Assembly: GCA_958296075.1 (NCBI GenBank)
Contig: CATQHW010000003.1
Location: forward strand, 1 to 64,000
Direction of reading: 5' to 3'
DNA from: an uncultured Spirochaetia bacterium
GTDB lineage: Bacteria > Spirochaetota > Spirochaetia > SZUA-6 > Bin103
Length of the DNA stretch: 64,000 nucleotides
Under the pieces are notes generated by a model, which ran no database searches, had not been told where the DNA came from, and was given only the letters and a program-made list of their open reading frames with translations. Both the position numbers and the translations under genes were made by a program. This document shows positions 8,253 through 17,159 of this stretch, piece after piece. The number at the start of each line of letters is the position of its first letter. Position 1 is the stretch's first letter.

Positions 8253-10010
8253 ATGCGGAACCGGCGGTGGGGCGAGCTGATCATCGACGAGCTGACCCGC
8301 TGCGGCTGCCGCGCCGCATGGGTCTGCCCCGGCGCCCGCTCGGCGCCGCTGGCGGCGGCAGCCGCGCGTTCGCCGCGGCTGGCCGTGTCGATCTGCATCG
8401 ACGAACGAGCGGCCGGGTACCAGGCGGTGAACGCGGCGCGCGCCGCCGGCAAGCCGGCGGCGGTGATCTGCACGTCCGGCACGGCGGCGGCCAACCTGCT
8501 GCCCGCCGCGGTCGAGGCGGCGATGAGCGGCGTACCGCTGGTGGTGCTGACCGCCGACCGGCCGCCGGAGCTGCGCGATACCGGGGCCAACCAGACGATC
8601 GACCAGCCCGACCTGTTCGGACGCGCGGCGGCGTGGCGCTTCGACCTGCCGGTGCCGGACGCGCGGATCGACCCGGCCGCAGTCCTCACCACCGTCGATC
8701 AGGCGGTGCACCGCGCCCGGGCCGCGGCGGCCCCGGTCCACCTGAACTGCATGTTCGCCGAGCCGCTCCTGGACGACGCGCCGCCGGACGGGAGCGAACG
8801 GCGGCCGGCCGGCCGGCCGTACACGACCTATACCCCGGCGCCGGCCGAACCGTCCCCCGCAGCGGTCGCGGCAACGGCCGCCGCGGTGCGCGCCGCCGCC
8901 GCCGGCCTGCTGGCGGTGGGGCCGCTGCCGGCGGCGGCCGACCGCTCGGCGATCGCGTCGCTCGCGGCGGCGCTGGATTGGCCGATGATCGCCGACATCC
9001 AGTCCGGGCTGCGCTTCGCGTGGGGCGGCCGGCCGCCGCCGCCGATCGTTCGCCATCACGATCTGGTGCTGGGCCACGCCGGCGAGGCGCTGCCGGCCCC
9101 GGACGTGGTGCTGCATCTGGGCGGCCGGCTCACCTCCAAGACGTACCTGACGCTGCTCGGCTCGAGCCGGCCGGCCGTCTGCGTCCACGTGGCCGAGCAT
9201 CCGCGCCGCATCGACCCCGAGCACGTAGTGACCGATCGCGTCCAGGCGGCGCCCGACCGCTTCTGCTCCGCGCTCGAAGCCGAGCTGCGCAGCGCGGGCG
9301 GTCAGGACGGCGCCGGCGCCGCTGGCCTGATCGGTGCCGGGACGGTGGCGGCCGAGGCGGTGGCGGCCGTGCTGGCCGCGGAACCGGCGGTCAGCGAGCC
9401 GGCGGCGGCCGCCGACCTGATCGAGCTGCTGCCGGCGGGCTGGGGCGCCTTCGGCGGCAGCAGCATGCCGATCCGCGATCTCGACACCTTTGCGGAGGCG
9501 GCCGTCGCGCGCGCCGCGCCGCTGGCCGTGGGGGCGAATCGTGGCGCCAGCGGCATCGACGGCGCGATCGCCTCCGCGGTGGGGTTCGCCGCCGGCCTGC
9601 GGGCGCCGGTCGGCGCGCTGGCCGGCGACCTGGCGGTCCTGCACGACCTGGGCTCGCTGGCCGTGCTCGCCCGCTCGCCGCAGCCGGTGGTGCTGGTCGT
9701 GATCAACAACGACGGCGGCGGCATCTTCAACTTCCTGCCGGCCCTCAGCAGTCAGAAAGACGTATTCGAGCGCTGCTTCGGCACCCCGCACGGCTACCGG
9801 TTCGAGCACGCCTGCCGGATGTTCGCGCTGGACTACCACCGGCCGACTACGCGCGCGGAGGCGCGTGCGACGCTCGAGCGATGCTTCGCCGCCGGGCGTC
9901 CGGCGCTGATCGAAATCGGTACCGACCGGCAGCGAAACCTGGACCTGCACCGGCAGCTTCGCGCCGCGGCGGGCGCGGCCATCGAAGCGCGGGTTCGGGC
10001 TGGCCGGTGA
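8253..10010 (+). CDS. menD: SEPHCHC synthase (2-succinyl-5-enolpyruvyl-6-hydroxy-3-cyclohexene-1-carboxylate synthase)
   Basis: This thiamine-diphosphate enzyme condenses isochorismate with the succinic semialdehyde unit of 2-oxoglutarate. The N-terminal domain holds the ThDP-activating Glu (CIDERAAGY, Glu 51) and ICTSGTAAANLLPAAVEA. The C-terminal domain holds GDLAVLHDLGSL (from about 458) and the Mg-ThDP motif NNDGGGIFNFLP (from about 485). The ATG at 8253 (MRNRRWGELI) is 17 nt after menF and gives 585 residues, normal for the family; an in-frame ATG at 8184 would run inside menF. Its cofactor links it to the riboswitch-controlled transporter at the head of the block. Confidence 0.95.
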   Translation: MRNRRWGELIIDELTRCGCRAAWVCPGARSAPLAAAAARSPRLAVSICIDERAAGYQAVNAARAAGKPAAVICTSGTAAANLLPAAVEAAMSGVPLVVLTADRPPELRDTGANQTIDQPDLFGRAAAWRFDLPVPDARIDPAAVLTTVDQAVHRARAAAAPVHLNCMFAEPLLDDAPPDGSERRPAGRPYTTYTPAPAEPSPAAVAATAAAVRAAAAGLLAVGPLPAAADRSAIASLAAALDWPMIADIQSGLRFAWGGRPPPPIVRHHDLVLGHAGEALPAPDVVLHLGGRLTSKTYLTLLGSSRPAVCVHVAEHPRRIDPEHVVTDRVQAAPDRFCSALEAELRSAGGQDGAGAAGLIGAGTVAAEAVAAVLAAEPAVSEPAAAADLIELLPAGWGAFGGSSMPIRDLDTFAEAAVARAAPLAVGANRGASGIDGAIASAVGFAAGLRAPVGALAGDLAVLHDLGSLAVLARSPQPVVLVVINNDGGGIFNFLPALSSQKDVFERCFGTPHGYRFEHACRMFALDYHRPTTRAEARATLERCFAAGRPALIEIGTDRQRNLDLHRQLRAAAGAAIEARVRAGR

Positions 10011-10753
10011 GCGCCCGCCGGGCTCCGACTGCGGTGCTGCTGCACGGCTTCCTGGGCAGCCCGGCCGACTGGGAGCCGATCACGGGGACGCTCGCCGGAC
10101 GCCTGCCGCACGTCGCGCCGGCGCTGGTCGACCATCCGACGCTCGCCTCGCTGGAGACGGCCCTCCGCCGGGCGGTGCCGGGGCCGGCCGTGTTGATCGG
10201 CTACTCGATGGGCGCGCGGCTGGCGCTCCATCTGCTCGTGCGCGACCCGGAGCGCTATCGGGCCGGTGTGCTGGCCTGCGGCTCGCCCGGGCTGTCCGCC
10301 GTCCGGGAGCGGGCCGAGCGACGCCGCGCCGACGCACGTCTGGCCGCACGCCTGCGCGGACTTGCCGGCACCGGAGCGCTGCGCGGCTTCCTGGACGACT
10401 GGTACGCCCAGCCGATCTTCGCCGCGGTGCGCTCGCACCCGTGCTACCACGCCATGCTGGCGCGCCGCCTGCAGATCGACCCCGGCGCGTGGGCGGCGGC
10501 GCTGACCCACCTCGGCACCGGAGCGCTGCCGTCGCTCTGGGAAGCGCTGCCGGGGCTGCGGCAGCCCGCCCTGGTCCTGGCCGGCCGGCTCGATGCCCGC
10601 TACGCAACCATCGCCGCGCGCATGGCCGAGCGGAGCCCGGCGGTCCGCGCTCGCCTGCTGCCGGACTGCGGCCATGCCGTGCTCTGTGAAAAGCCGGCCG
10701 AATTTGCTACACAGATGGCGACATTCCTCGACGAGGAGCTCCGTAATTCATGA
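10007..10753 (+). CDS. menH: SHCHC synthase, alpha/beta-hydrolase MenH
   Basis: This 248-residue alpha/beta hydrolase eliminates pyruvate from the MenD product. It starts at a GTG (10007) that overlaps the menD stop (GTGA), so translation is coupled. Motifs are [13 protein letters not shown] near residue 10, the nucleophile elbow GYSMGARL with Ser 67, a probable Asp 196 (GRLDARY) and His 223 ([11 protein letters not shown]). The Ser-Asp-His set is complete. A long open frame upstream in the same phase (8267 onward) is an antiphase reading of menD and is not part of the gene. Confidence 0.92.
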   Translation: MSARRAPTAVLLHGFLGSPADWEPITGTLAGRLPHVAPALVDHPTLASLETALRRAVPGPAVLIGYSMGARLALHLLVRDPERYRAGVLACGSPGLSAVRERAERRRADARLAARLRGLAGTGALRGFLDDWYAQPIFAAVRSHPCYHAMLARRLQIDPGAWAAALTHLGTGALPSLWEALPGLRQPALVLAGRLDARYATIAARMAERSPAVRARLLPDCGHAVLCEKPAEFATQMATFLDEELRNS

Positions 10754-11571
10754 GCCAGATCGATTGGACGGCGTGCGGATCGTACGGCGATATCCTGTTT
10801 CACAAGGCCGAAGGGATCGCCAAGATCACCATCAACCGGCCGCACGTGCGCAACGCCTTCACGCCGCTGACGGTGGAGGAGATGGCGGACGCCCTGCGCG
10901 ACGCCACGCACGACGGCAGCATCGGCGTGGTGATCCTGACCGGCGCGGGCGACTTGGCGTTCTGCTCCGGCGGCGATCAGAAGGTGCGCGGCCACGCCGG
11001 CTACCGCGATGAGGGCGGCGTCGACCGGCTCAACGTGCTGGAGTTCCAGCGACAGATGCGCCGCTGTCCACTGCCGATCATCGCCATGGTGGCCGGCTTC
11101 GCGATCGGCGGCGGGCACGTGCTGCACGTGATGTGCGACCTGACGATCGCGGCCGACAACGCCGTATTCGGTCAGACCGGCCCGCGGGTCGGATCGTTCG
11201 ACGGCGGCTTCGGCGCCAGCTATCTGGCGCGCATCGTCGGCCAGAAGAAGGCGCGCGAGCTCTGGTACCTGTGCCGCCGCTACGACGCACAGGAGGCGCT
11301 GGCGATGGGCTTGGTCAACGCGGTGGTGCCGCTGGCGGAGTTGGAAGCGGAAACGGTGCGCTGGTGCCGGCAGATCCTGCGCCACTCGCCCACCGCGATC
11401 CGTTGTCTGAAGGCGGCGTTCAACGCCGACTGCGACGGTCAGGCCGGCCTCCAGGAGCTGGCCGGCGCCGCGACCATGCTCTTCTACCAGACGGAGGAGG
11501 CGCAGGAAGGCCGCGACGCCTTCGTCCAGAAGCGGCAGCCGGACTTCGCCCGGTTCCCGCGCCGCCCGTAG
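10750..11571 (+). CDS. menB: 1,4-dihydroxy-2-naphthoyl-CoA synthase
   Basis: This 273-residue crotonase-fold enzyme closes the second ring in menaquinone synthesis. It matches the MenB pattern closely: [31 protein letters not shown] (oxyanion and substrate loop), [20 protein letters not shown] and [17 protein letters not shown]. It overlaps menH by four bases (ATGA). The high match to the family, including the FDGGFG motif, separates it from ordinary enoyl-CoA hydratases. Confidence 0.96.
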   Translation: MSQIDWTACGSYGDILFHKAEGIAKITINRPHVRNAFTPLTVEEMADALRDATHDGSIGVVILTGAGDLAFCSGGDQKVRGHAGYRDEGGVDRLNVLEFQRQMRRCPLPIIAMVAGFAIGGGHVLHVMCDLTIAADNAVFGQTGPRVGSFDGGFGASYLARIVGQKKARELWYLCRRYDAQEALAMGLVNAVVPLAELEAETVRWCRQILRHSPTAIRCLKAAFNADCDGQAGLQELAGAATMLFYQTEEAQEGRDAFVQKRQPDFARFPRRP

Positions 11572-11582
11572 CGCCGGGCGCC

Positions 11583-12476
11583 ATGGCGCGCAGCAAGCCG
11601 GGATCGGCCGGCATCTGGCTGGAGGCGGCGCGCCCCCGCACCCTGCCGGTCGCGGTGGCGCCGGTGCTGATCGGATCGGTGATGGCGGCGGCAGACGACC
11701 GCTTCGCATGGGCGGCCGGCGTGCTGGCGCTGCTCGGCGCGCTGGCGATCCAGATCGGCACCAATCTGCACAACGACTACGCCGACCACGCGCGCGGCGC
11801 CGATACCGCCGATCGGGTCGGGCCGCGGCGGGCCGCGCAGGCCGGCCTGCTGCAGCCGGCGGAACTGCGCCGCGGCGTGGCCGTGGTGTTCGGCGCGGCG
11901 GCCGTGCTGGCCGCCTTCGCCGCGGTGATCGGCGGCTGGCCGATCCTGGTCGTGGCGGCGGCGTCGGTCGCCGCCGGGCTGGGATACACCGGCGGCCGGC
12001 GACCGCTCGGCTACCTGGGCTTCGGCGACCTGCTGGCGTTCCTCTTCTTCGGTCCGGTCGCCACGGCGGCCACCTACTACCTGCACGCTCGCGCCCTGCC
12101 GGCCGAGGCGATCGCCGCCGGCGTCGGTCCCGGCCTGATGGCGGCGGCGATCCTGACCGTCAACAACCTGCGCGACATCGACACCGACCGCGCCGCCGGC
12201 AAGCGCACCCTGGCGGTACGTCTGGGCGCCCGCTTCGCGCGCGCGGAGTACCTGGGCTGCATCGTCGGCGCGGCGGCGGCGCCGACCGTGCTGGCGTTCG
12301 CGGCCGGGCGCTGGGCCGGCGCGCTGCCGCTGATGACGATCGTGGCCGCCGGTCCGTGGATGTTGATCGTCATGCGGCCGAGCCGTCCGGTCGATCTCAA
12401 CCACGCTCTGGCCGGCACCGCTCGCACCATGCTGATCCACGCGCTGCTGTTCTGCATCGGATGGTCGATCGCCTGA
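11583..12476 (+). CDS. menA: 1,4-dihydroxy-2-naphthoate polyprenyltransferase
   Basis: This 297-residue UbiA-family integral membrane protein attaches the polyprenyl tail to DHNA. The two Asp-rich Mg-diphosphate sites are visible: NLHNDYADHARGAD and NNLRDIDTDRAAGKRTLAV, separated by several hydrophobic helices. The ATG at 11583 follows menB by 11 nt and gives the family start (WLEAARPRTLPVAVAPVLIG). Longer in-frame readings upstream cross menB and are spurious. Confidence 0.94.
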   Translation: MARSKPGSAGIWLEAARPRTLPVAVAPVLIGSVMAAADDRFAWAAGVLALLGALAIQIGTNLHNDYADHARGADTADRVGPRRAAQAGLLQPAELRRGVAVVFGAAAVLAAFAAVIGGWPILVVAAASVAAGLGYTGGRRPLGYLGFGDLLAFLFFGPVATAATYYLHARALPAEAIAAGVGPGLMAAAILTVNNLRDIDTDRAAGKRTLAVRLGARFARAEYLGCIVGAAAAPTVLAFAAGRWAGALPLMTIVAAGPWMLIVMRPSRPVDLNHALAGTARTMLIHALLFCIGWSIA

Positions 12477-13876
12477 ACTCCGGGCGCATCGACCTGATGG
12501 CGTCGATCGGTGCGAACGGAGCGTCGATCGCGCTGGCCGGCGCCGAGCACCGCCCGGGCGAGGGGATCAGCTACCGCCGGCTGGCCGAAGCGGCCGGCGG
12601 CTGGGTGGAGCGGTTCCGCGACTACGGACTGACGCCGGGGTCGCGGATCGCCGTACAGGCGGAGAACAGCACGGTGCTGGCCGCGTTCCTCTACGGGGTG
12701 TGGTGCGCGGGCCTGTTCCCGCTGCTGCAGAGCCCGCTCCTGCCGGCGCCGCCCGCGCGCGCCATGGTCGCCGAGTTGCGCTGCGGCCCGCCGTTCACCG
12801 GCGCCGACCTCGACCTGCCGAGCGGCAGCGCGCGGGCGGCCCCGCTCGACCCCGCCGCGCCGGCGACCGCGCTGCTCACCTCCGGCAGCACCGGCAGTCC
12901 GCGCGCGGTGGTCCACTCGCTGGCGAACCACCTGTACAGCGCCGCCGGCTCGGCCGCCAACCTGCCGCTCGACCGCGATGACCGCTGGCTGGCGGCGCTG
13001 CCGCTCAGCCACGTGTCCGGGCTGTCGATCCTGTTTCGCTGCCTGCTGGCTGGAGCGACGGCGCTCATCGCCCGCTCCGGCTCCTTTCGCAGCGACCGCC
13101 GCGGCGCGGACGACGCGTGGGAGCTGCTGCCGCAGGCGACCCGGCTCTCGGTGGTGCCGGCGCAGCTCCGACGGCTGATCGAGGTGCCGGCAGAGCGACG
13201 CGGCGGCCTGCGCAGCGTGCTGGTCGGCGGTCAGGCGCCGGCGCCGGCGCTCCTTGCGCGCGCGCGGGACGCCGGCATCCCGGCGCTGCCCACCTACGGT
13301 TGCACGGAGATGGCGTCGCAGGTGGCCACCGCCGCCCTCGGGGCCGAACTGCCACTCGGCGCGAGCGGCAGCGTGCTGCCGCACCGGCGACTCCGCATCC
13401 GCGACGGACAGATCGAGGTGGGCGGCGACACGCTGTTCGCCGGCTACCTGAGCGCCGACGGCGTGGAGCCGCCGCCGCTCGCCCCCGGCGGATGGTTCCG
13501 CACCGGCGACTGCGGGCATCTCGATGCCGGCGGCGTGCTGACCGTCACCGGGCGCGCCGACGGCATGTTCGTGTCGGGCGGCGAGAACATCCATCCGCAG
13601 GAGATCGAAGAGGTGCTCGGCGCGCACCCGGCGGTAGCCGTCGCCGTAGTGGTGCCCGCCCCCGACCCGGAGTTCGGCTCCCGCCCGGTGGCGTTCGTCG
13701 AACCGGGCGGCGTCCGGCCGCCGGCGGACGAGATCGAGGCGCTGCTCGCCGAGCGCTTGCCGCGCTTCAAGCACCCGGTGCGCTACCTGCCGATGCCCGC
13801 CGGCGCCGTCACCCCGGCCGGTAAACCCGACCGCGCGCGCCTGACCGAGCTGGCGCGCGCACGCACCGACGCTTGA
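12461..13876 (+). CDS. menE: o-Succinylbenzoate-CoA ligase
   Basis: This ANL-superfamily adenylate-forming enzyme activates o-succinylbenzoate with CoA. Seen are the P-loop LLTSGSTGSPRAVVHSL, TYGCTEMASQV, WFRTGDCGHLD, the hinge GRADGMFVSGGENIHPQEIE and the C-terminal catalytic Lys region TPAGKPDRARL. The ATG at 12461 overlaps menA by 16 nt and gives 471 residues; an in-frame ATG at 12497 is a reasonable alternative. It is the last gene of the men run. MenC, which makes its substrate, is not adjacent. Confidence 0.92.
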   Translation: MVDRLNSGRIDLMASIGANGASIALAGAEHRPGEGISYRRLAEAAGGWVERFRDYGLTPGSRIAVQAENSTVLAAFLYGVWCAGLFPLLQSPLLPAPPARAMVAELRCGPPFTGADLDLPSGSARAAPLDPAAPATALLTSGSTGSPRAVVHSLANHLYSAAGSAANLPLDRDDRWLAALPLSHVSGLSILFRCLLAGATALIARSGSFRSDRRGADDAWELLPQATRLSVVPAQLRRLIEVPAERRGGLRSVLVGGQAPAPALLARARDAGIPALPTYGCTEMASQVATAALGAELPLGASGSVLPHRRLRIRDGQIEVGGDTLFAGYLSADGVEPPPLAPGGWFRTGDCGHLDAGGVLTVTGRADGMFVSGGENIHPQEIEEVLGAHPAVAVAVVVPAPDPEFGSRPVAFVEPGGVRPPADEIEALLAERLPRFKHPVRYLPMPAGAVTPAGKPDRARLTELARARTDA

Positions 13877-13901
13877 TTCATGATCACGGACGGCCTACGA
13901 T
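13873..13901 (+). promoter_or_regulatory. Candidate promoter at the start of the defence island
   Basis: TTGATT at 13873-13878 and TACGAT at 13896-13901 are spaced by exactly 17 nt (four of six matches in each box). The predicted start lies about 80 nt before the restriction gene and overlaps the menE stop. Found by eye only. Confidence 0.4.
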
Positions 13902-13988
13902 CGATCATCATCCGGATCGGTGCGGCCGCGCGCTCGACCGTCTGCCGTCACGCCGCAGATCCCGGGTAGCCGCGTTGTTGGCCGAGCG

Positions 13989-16900
13989 ATGGACGAGTTC
14001 TTCCGCAAACCGGTCCTGAACTCGCCCTACGAATATCCGGGGCGCCACTGGGAGCTGGACGAGAACGGCCAGCCCACCAACCGGACCGTCGAGGCACGGC
14101 GGCGCGTGGCGTTGCTCACGCCGATCCCGGCTCCCCGCACGCAGCGCAGCCAGCGCCGGCTGGTGTTCGACCGGGAGGCGGCAGGGCTGGAGACCGGCGG
14201 CCAGCAGTACGATCCGACGCCGGTGATCAACGACCTGCGGCGGCTCGTCGACGACTGGCGCGAGCTGCCGGCCGGCCGGTGGCAGGTGACGCCGGAGACC
14301 GCCCGGCTGCTATGCCACTGGCGCCGCCGCGCGACCGCCGGCATCCGGCCGTTCTTCTGCCAGGTGGAGGCGGCGGAGACCGCGATCTGGCTGACCGAGG
14401 TCGCCCCCCGGTCGCCGGCCGGCCGCCGCTTCCTGGAGCACCTGCGATCGGCGAACGAACAGTCGAATCCGGAGCTGGAGCGCCTGGCGCTCAAGCTCGC
14501 CACCGGCGCCGGCAAGACGACCGTGATGGCCATGCTCATCGCCTGGCAGACGATCAACGCGGCGCGCCATCCCGGCAGCCGCCGGTTCACGCGCGGCTTC
14601 CTGGTCGTCACGCCGGGGCTGACCATCCGCGACCGGCTGCGCGTGCTCAAGCCCAACGACCCGGACAGCTACTACCGGAGTCGCGGGCTGGTGCCGAGCG
14701 ACCTGCTGGGCGTCCTGGACCGGGCGCGGATCGTCATCACCAACTACCACGCGCTCATGCGGCGCGAGACGCTGGACGTGTCGAAAGGCGGACGCGCCCT
14801 GCTGCAGGGCCGCGGCCCGAAGCTGCGCACGACGGAGACCGAAGGGCAGATGCTGCAGCGCGTGATGCCCGAGCTGATGGGCATGAAGAACGTCATGGCG
14901 TTCAACGACGAAGCGCACCACTGCTACCGCGAGCGCCCCCCGGAGGAGAGCGCGGAGGGCGCCCTCACCGGGGACGACCGCAAGGAGGCGGAGCGGAACC
15001 GTGCGGCGGCGCGGGTCTGGATCTCCGGCCTGGAGGCGGTGCAGCGCCGGCTCGGTCTGGGCCGGGTGATCGACCTGTCGGCGACGCCCTTCTTCCTGCG
15101 CGGTTCCGGCTACGCCGAGGGGACGCTGTTCCCGTGGACGATGTGCGATTTCTCGCTGATGGACGCCATCGAGTGCGGCATCGTCAAGCTGCCGCGCGTG
15201 CCGGTGGCCGACAACATCCCCGGCGGCGACCTGCCCAGGTTCCGCAACCTGTGGGAGCACATCGGCAAGCGGATGCCCCGCAGAGGCCGCGGCAAGGCCG
15301 GCGGGCTCGACCCGCTGAGCATTCCGGTCGAGCTGCAGACCGCGCTGGAAGCGCTCTACGGCCATTACGCCAAGACCTTCGCGCAGTGGCGGGAAGCCGG
15401 CATCGAGGTGCCGCCCTGCTTCATCGTGGTCTGCAACAACACCTCGACCTCGAAGCTGGTGTACGACTACATCGCCGGCTTCGAGCGCCGGAACGAGGAC
15501 GGCTCGACGACGCTGGAGAACGGCCGCCTGGAGCTGTTCCGCAACTTCGACGAGCACGGCAACCCGCTGGCCAGACCGCGCACGCTGCTGATCGACAGCG
15601 AGCAGCTCGATTCCGGGGAAGCGCTCGGCGCCGACTTCCGGGCCGCCGCGGGCGATGAGATCGAACGCTTTCGCCGCGAAATCGTCGAGCGCACCGGCGA
15701 CCGCCGCCGCGCGGAGGGCCTGTCCGACCAGGACCTGCTGCGCGAAGTCATGAACACGGTCGGCACGCCGGGCCGGCTGGGGGGCGAGGCCCGCTGCGTG
15801 GTATCGGTCGCCATGCTCACCGAGGGCTGGGACGCGCGCACCGTCACCCACGTGCTGGGCGTGCGCGCGTTCGGGACGCAGCTTCTGTGCGAGCAGGTCG
15901 TGGGCCGCGCCCTGCGCCGGCAGAGCTACGACCTGAACGACGAAGGGCTGTTCGACGTCGAGTACGCCGACGTGCTCGGCGTCCCGTTCGATTTCGCCGC
16001 CAAGCCGGTGGTGGTCGCGCCCCAGCCGCCGCGCGAGACGGTGCGGGTCAAGGCGATCACCCCGGACCGCGACGCCTGCGAGATCCGCTTTCCGCGCGTG
16101 CAGGGCTACCGCGTCGAGTTGCCGGAAGAGCACGTGGACGCGGTGTTCGACGACGACTCGACGCTGGTGCTCACGCCGGAGCTCGTCGGGCCGTCGATCA
16201 CCCGCAACGAGGGCATCATCGGCGAGGGCGCGGACCTGTCGCTCGAACGCCTCAGGCACGAGCGGCCTTCGACCGTCGTCTTCCACCTGACCAAGACGCT
16301 GATCGAGAAGCACTGGCGAGATCGGAACGAGGAGCCGAAGCTCCACCTGTTCGGGCAGCTCAAGCGCATCACCCGCCGCTGGCTGAACGATCATCTGGTC
16401 TGCAAGGGCGGCACGTTTCCGGCGCAGTTGATATATCAGGCGCTGGCGGACGACGCCTGCGAGCGCATCACGCACGGGATCGTCGCCCGCAACATCGGCG
16501 AACGCGCGGTCACGGCGGTGCTCGACCCCTACAATCCCGCCGGTTCGACGGCTCACGTCAACTTCACCACGTCGAAGGAGACGCGCTGGAAGACCGATCC
16601 GCGCCGCTGCCACGTCAACTGGGCGGTGTGCGACAGCGACTGGGAGGCGGAGCTGTGCCGCGTCGTCGAGTCGCATCCGCGCGTGCGCGCCTACGTCAAG
16701 AACCAGGGCCTGGGTCTGGAGGTGCCCTATCGCGCCGGTTCCGAGGCGCGGACCTACGTCCCCGACTTCATCGTGCTGGTCGACGACGGCCGGGGCGAGG
16801 ACGACCTGCTCCGCTTGGTGGTCGAGATCAAGGGCTACCGGCGCGAGGACGCCAAGCAGAAGAAGGCGTCCATGGAGACCTGCTGGGTGCCGGCCGTGAA

Positions 16901-17006
16901 CCGCCTCGGCTCCTACGGCCGCTGGGCCTTCGCCGAGTTCACCGACGTCTATAATATCCAGGACGAGTTTGTCGCCGCGGTCGGCGCGCAGTCCGAGGCC
17001 ACGTGA
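13989..17006 (+). CDS. Type III-like restriction endonuclease subunit (SF2 helicase-nuclease)
   Basis: This 1005-residue protein has Walker A LATGAGKTTVMAML (about residue 172), a DEAD-like box NDEAHHCYRE, motif III-like DLSATPFFLRGSG, motif V/VI-like SVAMLTEGWDARTVTHVLG and VVGRALRR. A C-terminal PD-(D/E)XK nuclease follows (VPDFIVLV ... VVEIKGYR). It resembles the large Res subunits of the BPTD_3080 type that pair with a long methyltransferase. The ATG at 13989 starts MDEFFRKPVLNSPYEYP, a conserved-looking N-terminus; an in-frame ATG at 13920 is weaker. The likely partner methyltransferase begins 5.2 kb downstream (22209). Codon use is like the host. Confidence 0.9.
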   Translation: MDEFFRKPVLNSPYEYPGRHWELDENGQPTNRTVEARRRVALLTPIPAPRTQRSQRRLVFDREAAGLETGGQQYDPTPVINDLRRLVDDWRELPAGRWQVTPETARLLCHWRRRATAGIRPFFCQVEAAETAIWLTEVAPRSPAGRRFLEHLRSANEQSNPELERLALKLATGAGKTTVMAMLIAWQTINAARHPGSRRFTRGFLVVTPGLTIRDRLRVLKPNDPDSYYRSRGLVPSDLLGVLDRARIVITNYHALMRRETLDVSKGGRALLQGRGPKLRTTETEGQMLQRVMPELMGMKNVMAFNDEAHHCYRERPPEESAEGALTGDDRKEAERNRAAARVWISGLEAVQRRLGLGRVIDLSATPFFLRGSGYAEGTLFPWTMCDFSLMDAIECGIVKLPRVPVADNIPGGDLPRFRNLWEHIGKRMPRRGRGKAGGLDPLSIPVELQTALEALYGHYAKTFAQWREAGIEVPPCFIVVCNNTSTSKLVYDYIAGFERRNEDGSTTLENGRLELFRNFDEHGNPLARPRTLLIDSEQLDSGEALGADFRAAAGDEIERFRREIVERTGDRRRAEGLSDQDLLREVMNTVGTPGRLGGEARCVVSVAMLTEGWDARTVTHVLGVRAFGTQLLCEQVVGRALRRQSYDLNDEGLFDVEYADVLGVPFDFAAKPVVVAPQPPRETVRVKAITPDRDACEIRFPRVQGYRVELPEEHVDAVFDDDSTLVLTPELVGPSITRNEGIIGEGADLSLERLRHERPSTVVFHLTKTLIEKHWRDRNEEPKLHLFGQLKRITRRWLNDHLVCKGGTFPAQLIYQALADDACERITHGIVARNIGERAVTAVLDPYNPAGSTAHVNFTTSKETRWKTDPRRCHVNWAVCDSDWEAELCRVVESHPRVRAYVKNQGLGLEVPYRAGSEARTYVPDFIVLVDDGRGEDDLLRLVVEIKGYRREDAKQKKASMETCWVPAVNRLGSYGRWAFAEFTDVYNIQDEFVAAVGAQSEAT

Positions 17007-17159
17007 TGAGGATCACCTCGGTCCGAGTTCGAAACTTCCGCGGTATCCGGGGACCTGAGGCTCGACTTGGACGAAGTTACGGTGCTGATCGGCGAGAACA
17101 ACTCCGGCAAGACTTCGGTTCTCGAAGCGCTGAGGCTCTGTCTGCGTGAACTTGAATGA
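17006..17159 (+). pseudogene. Stub of an OLD/GajA-type ATPase gene, frameshifted and truncated
   Basis: An ATG at 17006 overlaps the stop of the restriction gene (TGATG) and encodes MRITSVRVRNFRGIRG, the typical start of OLD-family and SMC-like ATPases. A frame change near 17050 is then needed to read LDEVTVLIGENNSGKTSVLE, an intact Walker A. The frame stops at 17157-17159, just inside the helicase gene. Everything beyond about 50 residues (ABC signature, Walker B, Toprim nuclease) is missing. With the helicase that follows, this looks like the remains of a Gabija gajA gene joined to gajB by an internal deletion; the Gabija label is inference. Confidence 0.7.

Noticed and set aside
8267..10006. 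Long plus-strand frame leading into menH
   Set aside because: It reads menD out of phase; the real MenH begins at the GTG at 10007 with the hydrolase fold.
14310..16676. 788-codon minus-strand frame under the restriction gene
   Set aside because: Shadow of the Res coding sequence with no motif of its own.
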